Shown piece by piece: positions 44,435-56,434 of a stretch of 64,000 nucleotides of DNA. This DNA comes from JAVBUY01 sp031552735. GTDB taxonomy: Bacteria > Bacillota > Clostridia > Christensenellales > Aristaeellaceae. The DNA lies in contig JAVBMF010000001.1 of the NCBI GenBank assembly GCA_031552735.1, forward strand, positions 1-64,000. The letters run 5' to 3'. The notes beneath the pieces were generated by a model. It saw nothing but the letters and a program-made list of their open reading frames with translations. It was not told the DNA's origin and made no database searches. Made by a program: the position numbers and the translations under genes. The number at the start of each line of letters is the position of its first letter. The stretch's first letter is position 1.

Positions 44435-47400
44435 ATGAGCGGCGCGGGCAAAGGGGACTGGCGCAAGCTGTTTGGCGAGAACCTCCAGGAGTTGATTCCG
44501 CACCTGACGCTGGAAAAGGTGCTGATGAACCGCGAAGCATCGCGCGTGATGGTCTGCTTCCTTTCCGACAAGCTGATTGCCGAAAAAGAGTTTCTGGCGG
44601 CCAAGCGAGCCATCTCCGCCGCCTTTCCGTTGATGCGTACGTCGCTGCGTATTGCCTGCCCTGCGCTGGGCGATGATCTGGTGCACAACACCGGCGCATA
44701 CGCCGGTTTTTTGTCGGCATGCCTGCTGCGCCACCACCCGATCGCCAAGACGTGGCTTCAGGACAGCAGCTTTCGTATGCCCGATGACAAGACACTGGTC
44801 ATTGAGCTGCCGTCACCGCTGGCAGTGCAGTATTTCACCGATTCCGACGCATCCGGACGCTTGCAACGCGCGGTGTATGATGTGTTCCGCATGCAGGTGC
44901 GCGTGGATGTGGCGCTGGCGGCTGATCACGAAAAGCGCATGCAGGCGCTGATCGAAGCCCGGCAGCGCGACGAGGCGGTGCTGGAGGCATCGTTCGCCCA
45001 GCGGCCGGCAGTGGCCGAAGGCAAGCCCGCCGAGCGCAAGCAGATTCTGGGCCGGAGCATTGCCGAGCAGACGGTCAGCATCAACGAGCTGACCGAGGAC
45101 AGCGGCAAGGTTACCATCCGGGGCGAGGTGCTGGCCGCCGAAACCAAGCAGCTCAAGGGCGGGGATAAGCTGCTGCTGATTTTCTCCGTGACCGATTTTT
45201 CCGGCACGATGCAGTGCAAGGCGTTCCTGCGCTACAAGAAGGGCTTTGGCAAGCAGCAGAGCGAGGGCGAACCCACCGACGAGGAGCGCCGCGCGGTGCA
45301 GGCGGTGGTGGATGCGGTGAAGCCCGGCACCTGCCTGACGGTGCGCGGCGAGTGCCGCTATGACACCTTCGCGCGCGAAGTCAACTTGATGGTCAATGAT
45401 ATCCAGCGCGCTGAAAAAGTGCAGCGCATGGATACCGCCGAGCGCAAGCGTGTGGAGCTGCACGCGCATACGCAAATGAGCAGCATGGACGGTCTGGCCT
45501 CGGCGACGGCGCTGATTCAGCAGGCCGCCGACTGGGGGCATGCCGCCTTTGCCATCACCGACCATGGCGTGGTGCAGGCGTTCCCCGAGGCGTTCAGCGC
45601 GGCGGCCAAGTATGGCGTCAAGCTGATCCCCGGCATGGAGGCGTACCTGATCGACGAGGGCACGGTGGTGGAGCGCGCCACCGACCGCAACCTGCGCGAG
45701 CCCATCGTGGTGCTGGACTTTGAGACCACTGGCTTATCGCCGCTGCGCGACCGGGTGATCGAGATTGGCGCGGTGCGGCTGATCGACGGACAGATCACCG
45801 ACGAGCTGTCCATCATGGTGCACCCGGGGTGCAGCATCCCGCCGCGCATCACCGAGATCACCGGCATCACCGACGCGATGGTGCGCGACGCGCAGCGCGC
45901 CGACGCCGCCATGCCGCAATTGATCGAGTTCATCGGCGATGCGCCGGTCGCGGCGCATAACGCGTCGTTTGACATGGGCTTTCTGCGCGAGGAACTCAAG
46001 CGCATCGGCCAGGAGCTGACCCCGGCGGTCATCGACACGCTGGAGTTTTCCCGGCGGCTGTATCCGCAGCTAAAAACGCACAAGCTGGGCTCGGTGTGCA
46101 AATCGCTGGGCATATCGCTGAAGAACGCGCACCGCGCGGTGCACGACGCGCGCGCGACCGCGCAGATGCTGGCGCGCATGCTGTCCGCCGCGAAGGACAA
46201 GGGCATCGACACCCTGCGCGACCTGTCGATGTCGCTGAGTAACGGCGCGATCGGCGAATCGCACCACACGATCCTGCTGGCGATATCGCAAAAGGGTATG
46301 GAGAACCTGAACCGGCTGATATCCGAGGCGCACCTGCACCACTTCCGCCGCCGCCCGCATATCCCGCGCAACCTGCTGCAAAAGCATCGCGAGGGCATCC
46401 TGGTCGGCTCGGCGTGCGAGGCGGGCGAGCTGTACCGCGCGGTGCTCGACGGCAAGGACGACACGGTACTCAGCCGCATCGCGCGCTTTTACGATTATCT
46501 GGAGATTCAGCCGGTGGGCAACAACGCTTTTCTGGTGCGCGAGGGGCGCGTGGACGACGACGACGAACTGCGTGCGATCAATAAAAAAATTGTGGCGCTG
46601 GGCGAGCAGCACGGCCTGCCCGTAGTAGCCACCGGTGACGTGCACTTTCTCAAGCCGCAGGACGCCGCCTGCCGCGCGGTGCTGATGGCCGGGCAGGGCT
46701 TTTCCGACGCGGACGAGCAGGCGCCGTTGTACTTTAAGACCACCGATGAGATGCTGGAGGAGTTCGCCTACTTAGGCGAGGAGAAGTGCGCCGAGGTCGT
46801 GATCGACAATCCGCAAAAGATCGCCGACAAAGTAGCGAAACTGACGCTGTTCCCACCGCACCCGGAGGGCAAGGAAACCTTCCAGCCCTTCTGGCCCGAC
46901 GCGGCGGAGAACATCCGCGATATGTCCATGCGCACCGCGCGCGAGCGCTATGGCGACACGCTGCCCGACATTGTGGAGGCGCGGCTGAAAAAAGAGCTGG
47001 ACGCGATCATCGGCTACGGCTTTGCGACGCTGTACAACATTGCGGAAAAGCTGGTCAAGAAATCACTGGCCGACGGCTATTTGGTCGGTTCGCGCGGGTC
47101 GGTCGGCTCGTCGTTTGTCGCGACCATGTGCGGCATCACCGAGGTCAACCCATTGCCGCCGCACTACCGCTGCGCGGCTTGCCGCCATGTGGACTTTGGC
47201 GTCAACGCACACAAATACAAGGTCGGCGTCGATCTGCCCGAGATGAACTGCCCGGTGTGCGGGCAGCCGCTGATCCGCGACGGATTCGATATTCCTTTCG
47301 AGGTGTTCCTGGGCTTTAAGGGTGACAAGGTGCCGGATATCGACCTGAACTTCTCCGGCGAATACCAGCCGCGCGCGCACCGCTACGTGGAGGAACTGTT

Positions 47401-48772
47401 CGGCAGGCAGCACAGCTTCCGCGCCGGGACAATTGGCACGCTGGCCGAGAAAACCGCGTATGGCTATGTGGCCAAGTACTTTGAGGAGCGCGGCATCAAC
47501 GCCAGCGAGGCTGAAAAGAACCGACTGGTGCAGGGCTGCGTGGGCGTCAAGCGCACAACCGGCCAGCACCCTGGCGGCATGGTGGTCGTGCCCAAGGAGT
47601 ACGAGATATATCAATTCACCGCCATCCAGCACCCGGCGGATGATGTGGACAGCGACATTGTGACCACGCACTACGACTTCAGCTCCATGCATGATGTGCT
47701 GGTGAAGCTGGATATCCTGGGCCACGACGATCCGACGATGATCCATATGCTGGAGGACCTGACCGGCGTGAGCGCGCGGGAGATTCCGCTGACCGATCCG
47801 GGCGTGATGTCACTGTTCTCCTCGCCGCAGGCGCTGGGGCTAACAGTCGAACAGCTTCGCTCCTCCTCGGGCACGCTGGGCATCCCGGAATTTGGCACCA
47901 GCTTTGTTCGCCAGATGCTCATGGACACCATGCCCACCACTATGGAGGAGCTGATCCGCATCTCCGGCCTGTCGCACGGCACCGACGTGTGGCTGGGCAA
48001 CGCGCAGGAACTCATCAAAAAAGACATCGCGCCGCTGTCAGCGTGCATCTGCACGCGCGACGATATCATGAACGCGCTGATGGACTATGGCGTGGCGCCC
48101 AAGATGGCCTTTGACACCATGGAAAATGTGCGCAAGGGCAAGGGCCTGCGGCCTGATATGGAGCAGGCCATGCGCGAGAAAGACGTGCCAGAGTGGTTCA
48201 TCGACTCGTGCAAGAAGATCAAGTACATGTTCCCCAAGGGGCACGCGGTGGCTTATGTCATGATGGGGCTGCGCATCGCGTGGTTTAAGCTGTACCGCCC
48301 GGACGCGTACTATGCCGCTTACTTTACAGTGCGCGGCGATGGGTTTGATGCGCGCGTGATGCTGGGCGATACGAACAGCCTTTTCGCCAAGCTGGATACC
48401 TATGAGGCGATGGGCAACGCGATCAGCGCCAAGGACAAGGATCAGGTGACACTGCTGGAACTGGGCGCGGAGATGAACCTGCGCGGCATCCGCTTCGCGC
48501 CGGTCGATCTGTATCAATCGGCGGCGGCCGCGTTTCGCATCATCGAACCCGGCGTGCTGCTGCCGCCGCTGATGGCGCTGCCCGGCCTGGGCGAGAATGT
48601 GGCGCAGACCGTGGTGGTCGCGCGCGAACAGGCGGCCTTCCTGTCGGTGGAGGACCTGAAAGGCCGCACCAAGCTGTCCAGCGCGCACATCGACCAGCTG
48701 CGCGAGATGGGTTGCCTGAACGGCTTGCCCGACACCAGCCAGGTCTCGCTTTTTTCTATGGGATCAGTATAA
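44435..48772 (+). CDS. polC: DNA polymerase III alpha subunit, PolC type
   Basis: 1,445 residues. Replicative polymerase of low-GC-type Gram-positives, here in a GC-rich genome. Order: N-terminal domain, OB fold (about 225-320), PHP domain (ELHAHTQMSSMDGLASA, about 345), inserted DEDDh proofreading exonuclease (VVLDFETTGLSP, about 428), then the polymerase with the zinc ribbon (CAACRHVDFG and CPVCGQPL) and the catalytic segment KVPDIDLNFSGEYQ (about 966). ATG 44435 has GGAGG at good spacing; the ATG six bases earlier overlaps it. A terminator-like hairpin lies inside codons 86-93. Confidence 0.98.
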   Translation: MSGAGKGDWRKLFGENLQELIPHLTLEKVLMNREASRVMVCFLSDKLIAEKEFLAAKRAISAAFPLMRTSLRIACPALGDDLVHNTGAYAGFLSACLLRHHPIAKTWLQDSSFRMPDDKTLVIELPSPLAVQYFTDSDASGRLQRAVYDVFRMQVRVDVALAADHEKRMQALIEARQRDEAVLEASFAQRPAVAEGKPAERKQILGRSIAEQTVSINELTEDSGKVTIRGEVLAAETKQLKGGDKLLLIFSVTDFSGTMQCKAFLRYKKGFGKQQSEGEPTDEERRAVQAVVDAVKPGTCLTVRGECRYDTFAREVNLMVNDIQRAEKVQRMDTAERKRVELHAHTQMSSMDGLASATALIQQAADWGHAAFAITDHGVVQAFPEAFSAAAKYGVKLIPGMEAYLIDEGTVVERATDRNLREPIVVLDFETTGLSPLRDRVIEIGAVRLIDGQITDELSIMVHPGCSIPPRITEITGITDAMVRDAQRADAAMPQLIEFIGDAPVAAHNASFDMGFLREELKRIGQELTPAVIDTLEFSRRLYPQLKTHKLGSVCKSLGISLKNAHRAVHDARATAQMLARMLSAAKDKGIDTLRDLSMSLSNGAIGESHHTILLAISQKGMENLNRLISEAHLHHFRRRPHIPRNLLQKHREGILVGSACEAGELYRAVLDGKDDTVLSRIARFYDYLEIQPVGNNAFLVREGRVDDDDELRAINKKIVALGEQHGLPVVATGDVHFLKPQDAACRAVLMAGQGFSDADEQAPLYFKTTDEMLEEFAYLGEEKCAEVVIDNPQKIADKVAKLTLFPPHPEGKETFQPFWPDAAENIRDMSMRTARERYGDTLPDIVEARLKKELDAIIGYGFATLYNIAEKLVKKSLADGYLVGSRGSVGSSFVATMCGITEVNPLPPHYRCAACRHVDFGVNAHKYKVGVDLPEMNCPVCGQPLIRDGFDIPFEVFLGFKGDKVPDIDLNFSGEYQPRAHRYVEELFGRQHSFRAGTIGTLAEKTAYGYVAKYFEERGINASEAEKNRLVQGCVGVKRTTGQHPGGMVVVPKEYEIYQFTAIQHPADDVDSDIVTTHYDFSSMHDVLVKLDILGHDDPTMIHMLEDLTGVSAREIPLTDPGVMSLFSSPQALGLTVEQLRSSSGTLGIPEFGTSFVRQMLMDTMPTTMEELIRISGLSHGTDVWLGNAQELIKKDIAPLSACICTRDDIMNALMDYGVAPKMAFDTMENVRKGKGLRPDMEQAMREKDVPEWFIDSCKKIKYMFPKGHAVAYVMMGLRIAWFKLYRPDAYYAAYFTVRGDGFDARVMLGDTNSLFAKLDTYEAMGNAISAKDKDQVTLLELGAEMNLRGIRFAPVDLYQSAAAAFRIIEPGVLLPPLMALPGLGENVAQTVVVAREQAAFLSVEDLKGRTKLSSAHIDQLREMGCLNGLPDTSQVSLFSMGSV
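44690..44712 (+). other. Terminator-like hairpin inside the polC coding region
   Basis: ACCGGCG and CGCCGGT pair perfectly around a CATA loop, and six T begin at the last base of the stem. The form is that of an intrinsic terminator, yet it encodes NTGAYAGFL in polC. Confidence 0.6.
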
Positions 48773-48793
48773 CGATTTCGTGCGGCGAAGGGC

Positions 48794-48822
48794 TTGTTTT
48801 ATCTTGTAAACTGTGATATACT
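48794..48822 (+). promoter_or_regulatory. Promoter of the rimP-nusA-infB operon
   Basis: TTGTTT and TATACT are separated by 17 bases, and TG at 48814-48815 adds an extended -10. It lies just after polC. Confidence 0.65.
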
Positions 48823-48867
48823 GTCGCAGGATTTCTGTCTGGAAGGCTGCCAACCGGCGGCATCGAA

Positions 48868-48897
48868 AAAGAGTGGGCTTGACACCCCACTCTTTCG
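48868..48897 (+). terminator. Leader hairpin (terminator or attenuator) before rimP
   Basis: AAAGAGTGGG and CCCACTCTTT form a 10-bp perfect stem with an 8-base loop. It lies downstream of the operon promoter and 40 bases before rimP, so it could be an attenuator. It may instead only end read-through from polC. The T-run is short. Confidence 0.5.
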
Positions 48898-48937
48898 TAT
48901 GTTGTATGAGGTCAACACGCACGAGCGGAGGAGAGGC

Positions 48938-49417
48938 ATGGCCAAGCGGGACACGGGCGAAACCATCCTGACCATTTGCCAGCGGCAGGCTGAGCAGATG
49001 GGCTATGAACTGGTGGACGCCGGTATCGAGAAAGAAGGCGCCGGGCGCTACCTGCGCATCTATCTTGACAAGCCCGAGGGCATCTCCCTAACCGACTGCG
49101 AAACCTATCACCGCGCCATCCAGCCCAAGCTGGAGCAAATCGACTACGACTTTCTGGAGGTCTGCTCACCCGGGCTGGACCGTCCGATCAAGACCGAGCG
49201 CGACTTTGAGAAAAACAAGGGCAAGCGCGTCGTGGTGAAGCTGTACAAACCGCTGGACGGGCGCAAGGAATATGTGGGCGTGCTGGCCGGGCTGGTCGAT
49301 GGCGCCGTCGTGCTGCGCGCAGACATGGGCGAGATCAGCTTCGAGCGAAAATCCGTTAGCATTGTGAAACCCGTGGTGGACGTGTCCGGTCTGCTGGATG
49401 CCGACATCACCGAATAA
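48938..49417 (+). CDS. rimP: Ribosome maturation factor RimP
   Basis: 159 residues. Needed for 30S subunit maturation. The N-terminal alpha-beta domain (GYELVDAGIEKEGAGRYLRI) with SPGLDRPIKTERDF (about 75) and the SH3-like C-terminal domain are typical. ATG 48938 follows GGAGGAGAGG; the frame extends upstream through the leader hairpin without other start signals. First gene of the nusA operon. Confidence 0.96.
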   Translation: MAKRDTGETILTICQRQAEQMGYELVDAGIEKEGAGRYLRIYLDKPEGISLTDCETYHRAIQPKLEQIDYDFLEVCSPGLDRPIKTERDFEKNKGKRVVVKLYKPLDGRKEYVGVLAGLVDGAVVLRADMGEISFERKSVSIVKPVVDVSGLLDADITE

Positions 49418-49463
49418 ACACCCCGCGCCATCGCGCGGTCAACCGATTAGAGGAGTGTGTAGC

Positions 49464-50567
49464 ATGAATCGCGAGGTCATCGAGGCGATCGGGGTATTGG
49501 CCAAGGAAAAGGCCATTAGCCCCGAAGTGCTGTTTAACGCCATTGAGGAAGCGCTGAAATCCGCATACAAGAAAAATTTGAAGAAATCCCCGGTCGGCGC
49601 GCAAAATGTGCGTGTGCAGTTGGACCGCGACGACGGTGTGGTGCAGGTGTATGCCCGCAAGGTTGTGGTCGATGAGGTGGCCGATGAAACCCAGGAGATC
49701 TCGCTGAACGAGGCTCGCCAGATTCAACCCAACTACGAAGTGGGCGATATCGTCGAGATCGAAGTGACGCCCAGCGACTTTGGCCGCGTCGCCGCGCAGA
49801 CCGCCAAGCAGGTCATCGTGCAGCGCATCCGCGAGGCCGAGCGTGGCATCATCTATGACGAATATATCGAGAAAGAGAACGAAATCCTGACCGCTATCGT
49901 GCAGCGCGTAGACGGCAAGAATGTGTACGTCGAGCTGGGCAAGACCGAGGGCATCCTCGATCCGCAGCACGAGATGCCGGGAGAGGAATATATGCCGGGC
50001 GACCGCCTGAAGGTCTATGTGTTAGAGGTGCAGCGTTCCAGCAAGGGGCCGCAGGTGCTGGTATCGCGCACACATCCCGGCCTGGTCAAGCGCCTGTTTG
50101 AGCTGGAGGTGCCCGAGATACAGAGCGGCATCGTGCAGATCAAGTCGATTGCCCGCGAGGCCGGTTCGCGCACCAAGATGGCGGTGCATTCCACCGATCC
50201 GCTGGTCGATTCGGTCGGCTCGTGCGTCGGGCCGCGCGGACAGCGCGTGGAAAACGTGGTCAGCGAGCTCAAGGGTGAGAAGATCGATATCATCAAGTGG
50301 TCCGCCGATCCCGCCGAGTTCATCGCCAACGCGCTGAATCCGGCACGCGCGCTCAGTGTCTATATCAGCGAGCGCGAGAAGGCCTGCCGCGTGGTCGTGC
50401 CCGACAACCAGCTTTCGCTGGCCATCGGCAAAGAGGGGCAGAACGCGCGCTTGGCCGCCAAGCTGACCGGTTGGAAGATCGACATCAAGAGCCAATCACA
50501 GGCCGAGGCGCAGCTGGCCGACGACAGCCTGAACATGGAAGATGCCGGGCTGGAGGAAATCGAGTAA
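49464..50567 (+). CDS. nusA: Transcription termination/antitermination factor NusA
   Basis: 367 residues. N-terminal RNA-polymerase-binding domain (ISPEVLFNAIEEALKSAYKK), an S1 domain (about 135-200) and KH domains (DSVGSCVGPRGQRVENVV, about 255; LAIGKEGQNARLAAKLTG, about 320). No C-terminal acidic repeats, as usual in Bacillota. ATG follows GAGGAG. Confidence 0.97.
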   Translation: MNREVIEAIGVLAKEKAISPEVLFNAIEEALKSAYKKNLKKSPVGAQNVRVQLDRDDGVVQVYARKVVVDEVADETQEISLNEARQIQPNYEVGDIVEIEVTPSDFGRVAAQTAKQVIVQRIREAERGIIYDEYIEKENEILTAIVQRVDGKNVYVELGKTEGILDPQHEMPGEEYMPGDRLKVYVLEVQRSSKGPQVLVSRTHPGLVKRLFELEVPEIQSGIVQIKSIAREAGSRTKMAVHSTDPLVDSVGSCVGPRGQRVENVVSELKGEKIDIIKWSADPAEFIANALNPARALSVYISEREKACRVVVPDNQLSLAIGKEGQNARLAAKLTGWKIDIKSQSQAEAQLADDSLNMEDAGLEEIE

Positions 50568-50578
50568 GGGGAATGGCC

Positions 50579-50857
50579 GTGAAACCACGAAAAATCCCGC
50601 TGCGCATGTGCGTGGGCTGCCGCGAGATGAAGCCCAAGCAGGAACTGATGCGCATCGTCAGGAATCAGACCGGCGAGGTGCGCTGGGATCCGGTCGGCAA
50701 GGCGCCGGGGCGCGGTGCGTATGTGTGCAAGAGTGAGGCGTGCTTTGCCCGCGCGGTCAAGCAAAAGCAGCTCGAACGCGCGCTGGAGCAGAAGATCGAG
50801 CCCGCGGTGTACGAGCAGTTGCTTGAGGAGATCAAGGCGCATGAGCAGCATGGATAA
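50579..50857 (+). CDS. ylxR: YlxR (RnpM) family RNA-binding protein
   Basis: 92 residues with the family start IPLRMCVGCREMKPKQEL and the motif GRGAYVCKSEACF. In Bacillus the family is reported to bind and modulate RNase P RNA; it always sits between nusA and ylxQ. GTG 50579 is preferred (AAGGGG seven bases upstream) over the in-frame ATG at 50573. Confidence 0.92.
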   Translation: MKPRKIPLRMCVGCREMKPKQELMRIVRNQTGEVRWDPVGKAPGRGAYVCKSEACFARAVKQKQLERALEQKIEPAVYEQLLEEIKAHEQHG

Positions 50858-51188
50858 AGCGCAGGGGCTGATCGGCCTGTGCGCGCGGGCTAGGCAGCTA
50901 GCCTCAGGCGAATCGGCCTGTGAGCTGGCATTGCGTGGGGGAAAAGCCGCGCTGGTGCTCATTGATCAGGCCGCATCGGACAACACGAAAAAGAAGTTCA
51001 CCGACGCGTGCGCATACCGGCGAGTGCCGCTGTGCATGCTGCCGGAGGACATGCTGGGACAGGCGATCGGCAAGCCGGGCCGCATGACCGCCACCATTCC
51101 GCCAGGCAATCTGGCTAAGCAGCTTTTGGTGCTGCTTTCGCCGGATAACACATACATATCTGTATCTGGGACAGGCAAACACGACTGA
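50841..51188 (+). CDS. ylxQ: YlxQ-type L7Ae/L30e-family ribosomal-like protein
   Basis: 115 residues with the L7Ae kink-turn-binding fold: GLIGLCARARQLASGES at the N-terminus, KAALVLIDQAASDNTKKKF and the strand VPLCMLPEDMLGQAIGK. It overlaps the end of ylxR by 17 bases, with GAGGAG inside ylxR. Exact RNA target unknown. Confidence 0.92.
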   Translation: MSSMDKAQGLIGLCARARQLASGESACELALRGGKAALVLIDQAASDNTKKKFTDACAYRRVPLCMLPEDMLGQAIGKPGRMTATIPPGNLAKQLLVLLSPDNTYISVSGTGKHD

Positions 51189-51217
51189 AACGCAATATGC
51201 GGGGGTGCAAGGGGCGA

Positions 51218-53992
<2,775 letters not shown>

Positions 53993-54018
53993 GTCCACCT
54001 GAACCCAGAGGAGAATCT

Positions 54019-54417
54019 ATGGCCTTTCAATTTACCCGCACCGATCGCATCAACGAAGAGGTGCGCCGCGAGGTAGACCGCATCATCCGTGACGACGTGG
54101 ATGATCCGCGCGTGACCGGCACATACAGCATCACGCACGCGGACGTGACGCGCGACCTGCGCTACGCGAAGATATATGTCAGCGTGCTGGAGCCGGAGCT
54201 GCGCGAGCCGCTGATCGGCGCGCTCAAGCGTGCGGCAGGCTTCATCCGCCACAGCATGGGCAAGCGTGTGCAAATGCACTACACGCCGGAACTGCTCTTC
54301 GAGCTGGACACCAACATCGAGTACGGTGCGCGCATGGCGAACCTGATCGACGAGGTCATTGCGAAAGAAAAAGGAAACGAGCATGGACAAGAGCATGGAG
54401 CTGAGGACACCGAATGA
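54019..54417 (+). CDS. rbfA: Ribosome-binding factor A
   Basis: 132 residues, KH-like fold. Late 30S maturation. Typical start TRTDRINEEVRREVDRII, core DDPRVTGTYSITHADVTRD and YTPELLFELDTNIE. ATG follows AGAGGAG. The next gene begins inside its 3' end. Confidence 0.96.
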   Translation: MAFQFTRTDRINEEVRREVDRIIRDDVDDPRVTGTYSITHADVTRDLRYAKIYVSVLEPELREPLIGALKRAAGFIRHSMGKRVQMHYTPELLFELDTNIEYGARMANLIDEVIAKEKGNEHGQEHGAEDTE

Positions 54418-55534
54418 CATTCTGCAAGCGCTGACCGATGGGCAGCGCTTGCGTTTTTTGGCGCACAAGCAGGGCGAAACGTGCGGCTCAGCCATGCCTG
54501 TATGTGGCGGAGCCGCGAGGCCGTCTGCCGGAGGCGCATATGCATGCGCCGACAAAGCGGCTGACGCGGCGACCCCGCAGGCGGGCGTGGATCAGCCGCA
54601 CGGGCAGCGCTTGCGTTTTTTGGTGTGCGCGCATGTCAACCCGGATGGCGATACGCTGGGCGCCAGTCTGGCGCTGCGCATGGCGCTGATGCGACTTGGG
54701 CACGAGGTCACCGTGGTCTGCGAGCATGCGGTGCCGACACTCTACGCGTTTTTGCCCGGTGCGGAAAGCGTATGCACACCGGGACAAGCGCAAGGGGCAT
54801 ATGACATCGCTATCGCGGTGGACGTATCGGACTATGCACGGCTGGGCAATACCGCGCCGCTGTACGATGCCGCGCCGGTGCGTCTGGTCATCGATCACCA
54901 CCCCACCAACGACCGGTTTGGGCAAGTCAACTGGATTGCGCCAGACGCGTCGGCGACCGGCCTTTTGGTGCAACAACTGATCACGGACTTGGGCGTGGAA
55001 CTGACGCAGGACATCGCGACCTGCCTGTATGTGGCGGTCAGCACCGATACGGGGCACTTCCAATTCGGCAACACCACCGGCGACGCGATGCGCGCGGCCG
55101 CGACGCTGATGGAAGCCGGGGTAGATGTATCCGATGTGTCGCGCAAACTCTACCGCACGCGGCAACGCGCATCGGTAGAGTTGCTGGCGCGCGGCCTGTC
55201 CTCCATGACGTTTTCGCCAGATGGACGCGTGGCGGGCTGCACGCTGACGCGCCAAGATATTTTGGACACCGGCGCGGGGGAAGGCGACAGCGAGGGCATC
55301 GTCAATTACGGTATTGAAATTGTCGGCGTGCAGGCGGCCTATATGGCGCGCGAGAACGGCGACGGTGTAAAGTGCTCGCTGCGCGCGATTGCGCCCTATG
55401 ATGTGGGTGCGCTGGCCAAGCGGCTGGGTGGCGGCGGGCACGCGCGCGCAGCGGGCTGCACACTGGCCATGCCGCTCGCCGATGCGGCGGCCTTTCTGCG
55501 CGTGCAGCTATGCGCGATGCTGCGCGGGGAATAG
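54383..55534 (+). CDS. nrnA: DHH-family phosphoesterase NrnA with an in-frame repeat insertion
   Basis: 383 residues, about 55 longer than usual. NrnA degrades nanoRNAs and hydrolyses pAp. Motifs: HVNPDGDTLGASLAL (about residue 84), DVSDYARLG, VIDHHPTN and the DHHA1 motif GGGGHARAAGC. The extra length is at the N-terminus: the sequence GQRLRFL occurs twice (about residues 20 and 74), separated by a 162-bp insertion of Ala/Gly-rich residues that keeps the frame. The fold motifs are intact, so the enzyme is probably active. ATG 54383 overlaps rbfA by 35 bases. Confidence 0.93.
   Translation: MDKSMELRTPNDILQALTDGQRLRFLAHKQGETCGSAMPVCGGAARPSAGGAYACADKAADAATPQAGVDQPHGQRLRFLVCAHVNPDGDTLGASLALRMALMRLGHEVTVVCEHAVPTLYAFLPGAESVCTPGQAQGAYDIAIAVDVSDYARLGNTAPLYDAAPVRLVIDHHPTNDRFGQVNWIAPDASATGLLVQQLITDLGVELTQDIATCLYVAVSTDTGHFQFGNTTGDAMRAAATLMEAGVDVSDVSRKLYRTRQRASVELLARGLSSMTFSPDGRVAGCTLTRQDILDTGAGEGDSEGIVNYGIEIVGVQAAYMARENGDGVKCSLRAIAPYDVGALAKRLGGGGHARAAGCTLAMPLADAAAFLRVQLCAMLRGE
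54440..54623. repeat. Repeat element inserted in nrnA, flanked by 22-bp direct repeats
   Basis: Identical 22-bp sequences (54440-54461 and 54602-54623) flank the insert. Within it a 9-bp inverted repeat (CGTGCGGCT at 54480-54488, AGCCGCACG at 54594-54602) bounds a 123-bp element. The element has an internal stem, GGCGCAT and ATGCGCC around a 4-base loop. On the minus strand the element shares CTCCGGCAGAC, GCTTTGTCG and CTGCGGG, in order and spacing, with 62334-62392. Confidence 0.85.
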
Positions 55535-55537
55535 CCG

Positions 55538-56434
55538 ATGATCAACGGATTTCTGAATATTCTCAAGCCGCCGGGCATGACCTCCAGCGATGTAGTGGGG
55601 GCGGTGCGGCGCATGCTGCCCAAAGGCGCGCGTGTCGGCCATGCCGGGACGCTGGACCCCGAGGCGGCGGGTGTGCTGCCCATCATGGTGGGCAAAGCCG
55701 CGCGGCTGTTCGACTATCTGGTGGACAAAGAGAAAGCCTATGCCGCGACGCTGGTGCTGGGCGCGGAAACCGACACGCAGGACGCGCAGGGCACGGTCGT
55801 ATCGCGCAGTGATACCGTGCCGAACCGTGCGGATATTGAGGCGGTGCTGCCCCGCCTGACCGGGCGCATCCTGCAACAGCCACCGATGTTCTCGGCACTC
55901 AAGCAGGGCGGCGTACGGCTCTACGAGCTGGCGCGCGCGGGCAAGACCGTGGACATCCCTGCGCGTGAAACCGACGTGTTTTCATTGGAACTGGGCGAGC
56001 AACTGAGTGCGCGCGAGTACCAGTTGTTCATACGCTGCGGCAAGGGCACCTATGTGCGCACGATCTGCCACGACATTGGGCGCATGCTGGGCTGCGGCGC
56101 GCACATGGGCTTTTTGCTGCGCACGCAGTCGGGTGTATTTACGCTAGAGGACGCGGTGACGCTGGCGCAGGCTGCCGAAGGGCTGGATGCGCTGCGCATC
56201 GCGATGGACGCGCCGCTGGCGCATCTGCCGCGCGCCGACGCGGGCGACGCGGCGAGAGCTGCCGCGATCAACGGCAATCCGCTGCCGCGCGCGATGCTGG
56301 CCGGGGAACCACCTGCCGATGTGCCGCTGCGCGTGTATGTGGCGGGGGAGTTTGCGGGCATCGGCCGCTACAAGGATGGCGCGGTACGCTTTGACGCGAT
56401 GTTGCTAGAGAGGGAGCAAGGGGAACACGCATGA
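55538..56434 (+). CDS. truB: tRNA pseudouridine(55) synthase TruB
   Basis: 298 residues. Modifies U55 in the T-loop of tRNAs. Catalytic motif GHAGTLDPEAAGVLP (Asp about residue 40), LVDKEKAYAATLVLG, PPMFSALKQGGVRLYELAR and the GTYVRTICHDIG motif are all present. Starts three bases after nrnA and overlaps ribF in ATGA. Confidence 0.97.
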   Translation: MINGFLNILKPPGMTSSDVVGAVRRMLPKGARVGHAGTLDPEAAGVLPIMVGKAARLFDYLVDKEKAYAATLVLGAETDTQDAQGTVVSRSDTVPNRADIEAVLPRLTGRILQQPPMFSALKQGGVRLYELARAGKTVDIPARETDVFSLELGEQLSAREYQLFIRCGKGTYVRTICHDIGRMLGCGAHMGFLLRTQSGVFTLEDAVTLAQAAEGLDALRIAMDAPLAHLPRADAGDAARAAAINGNPLPRAMLAGEPPADVPLRVYVAGEFAGIGRYKDGAVRFDAMLLEREQGEHA

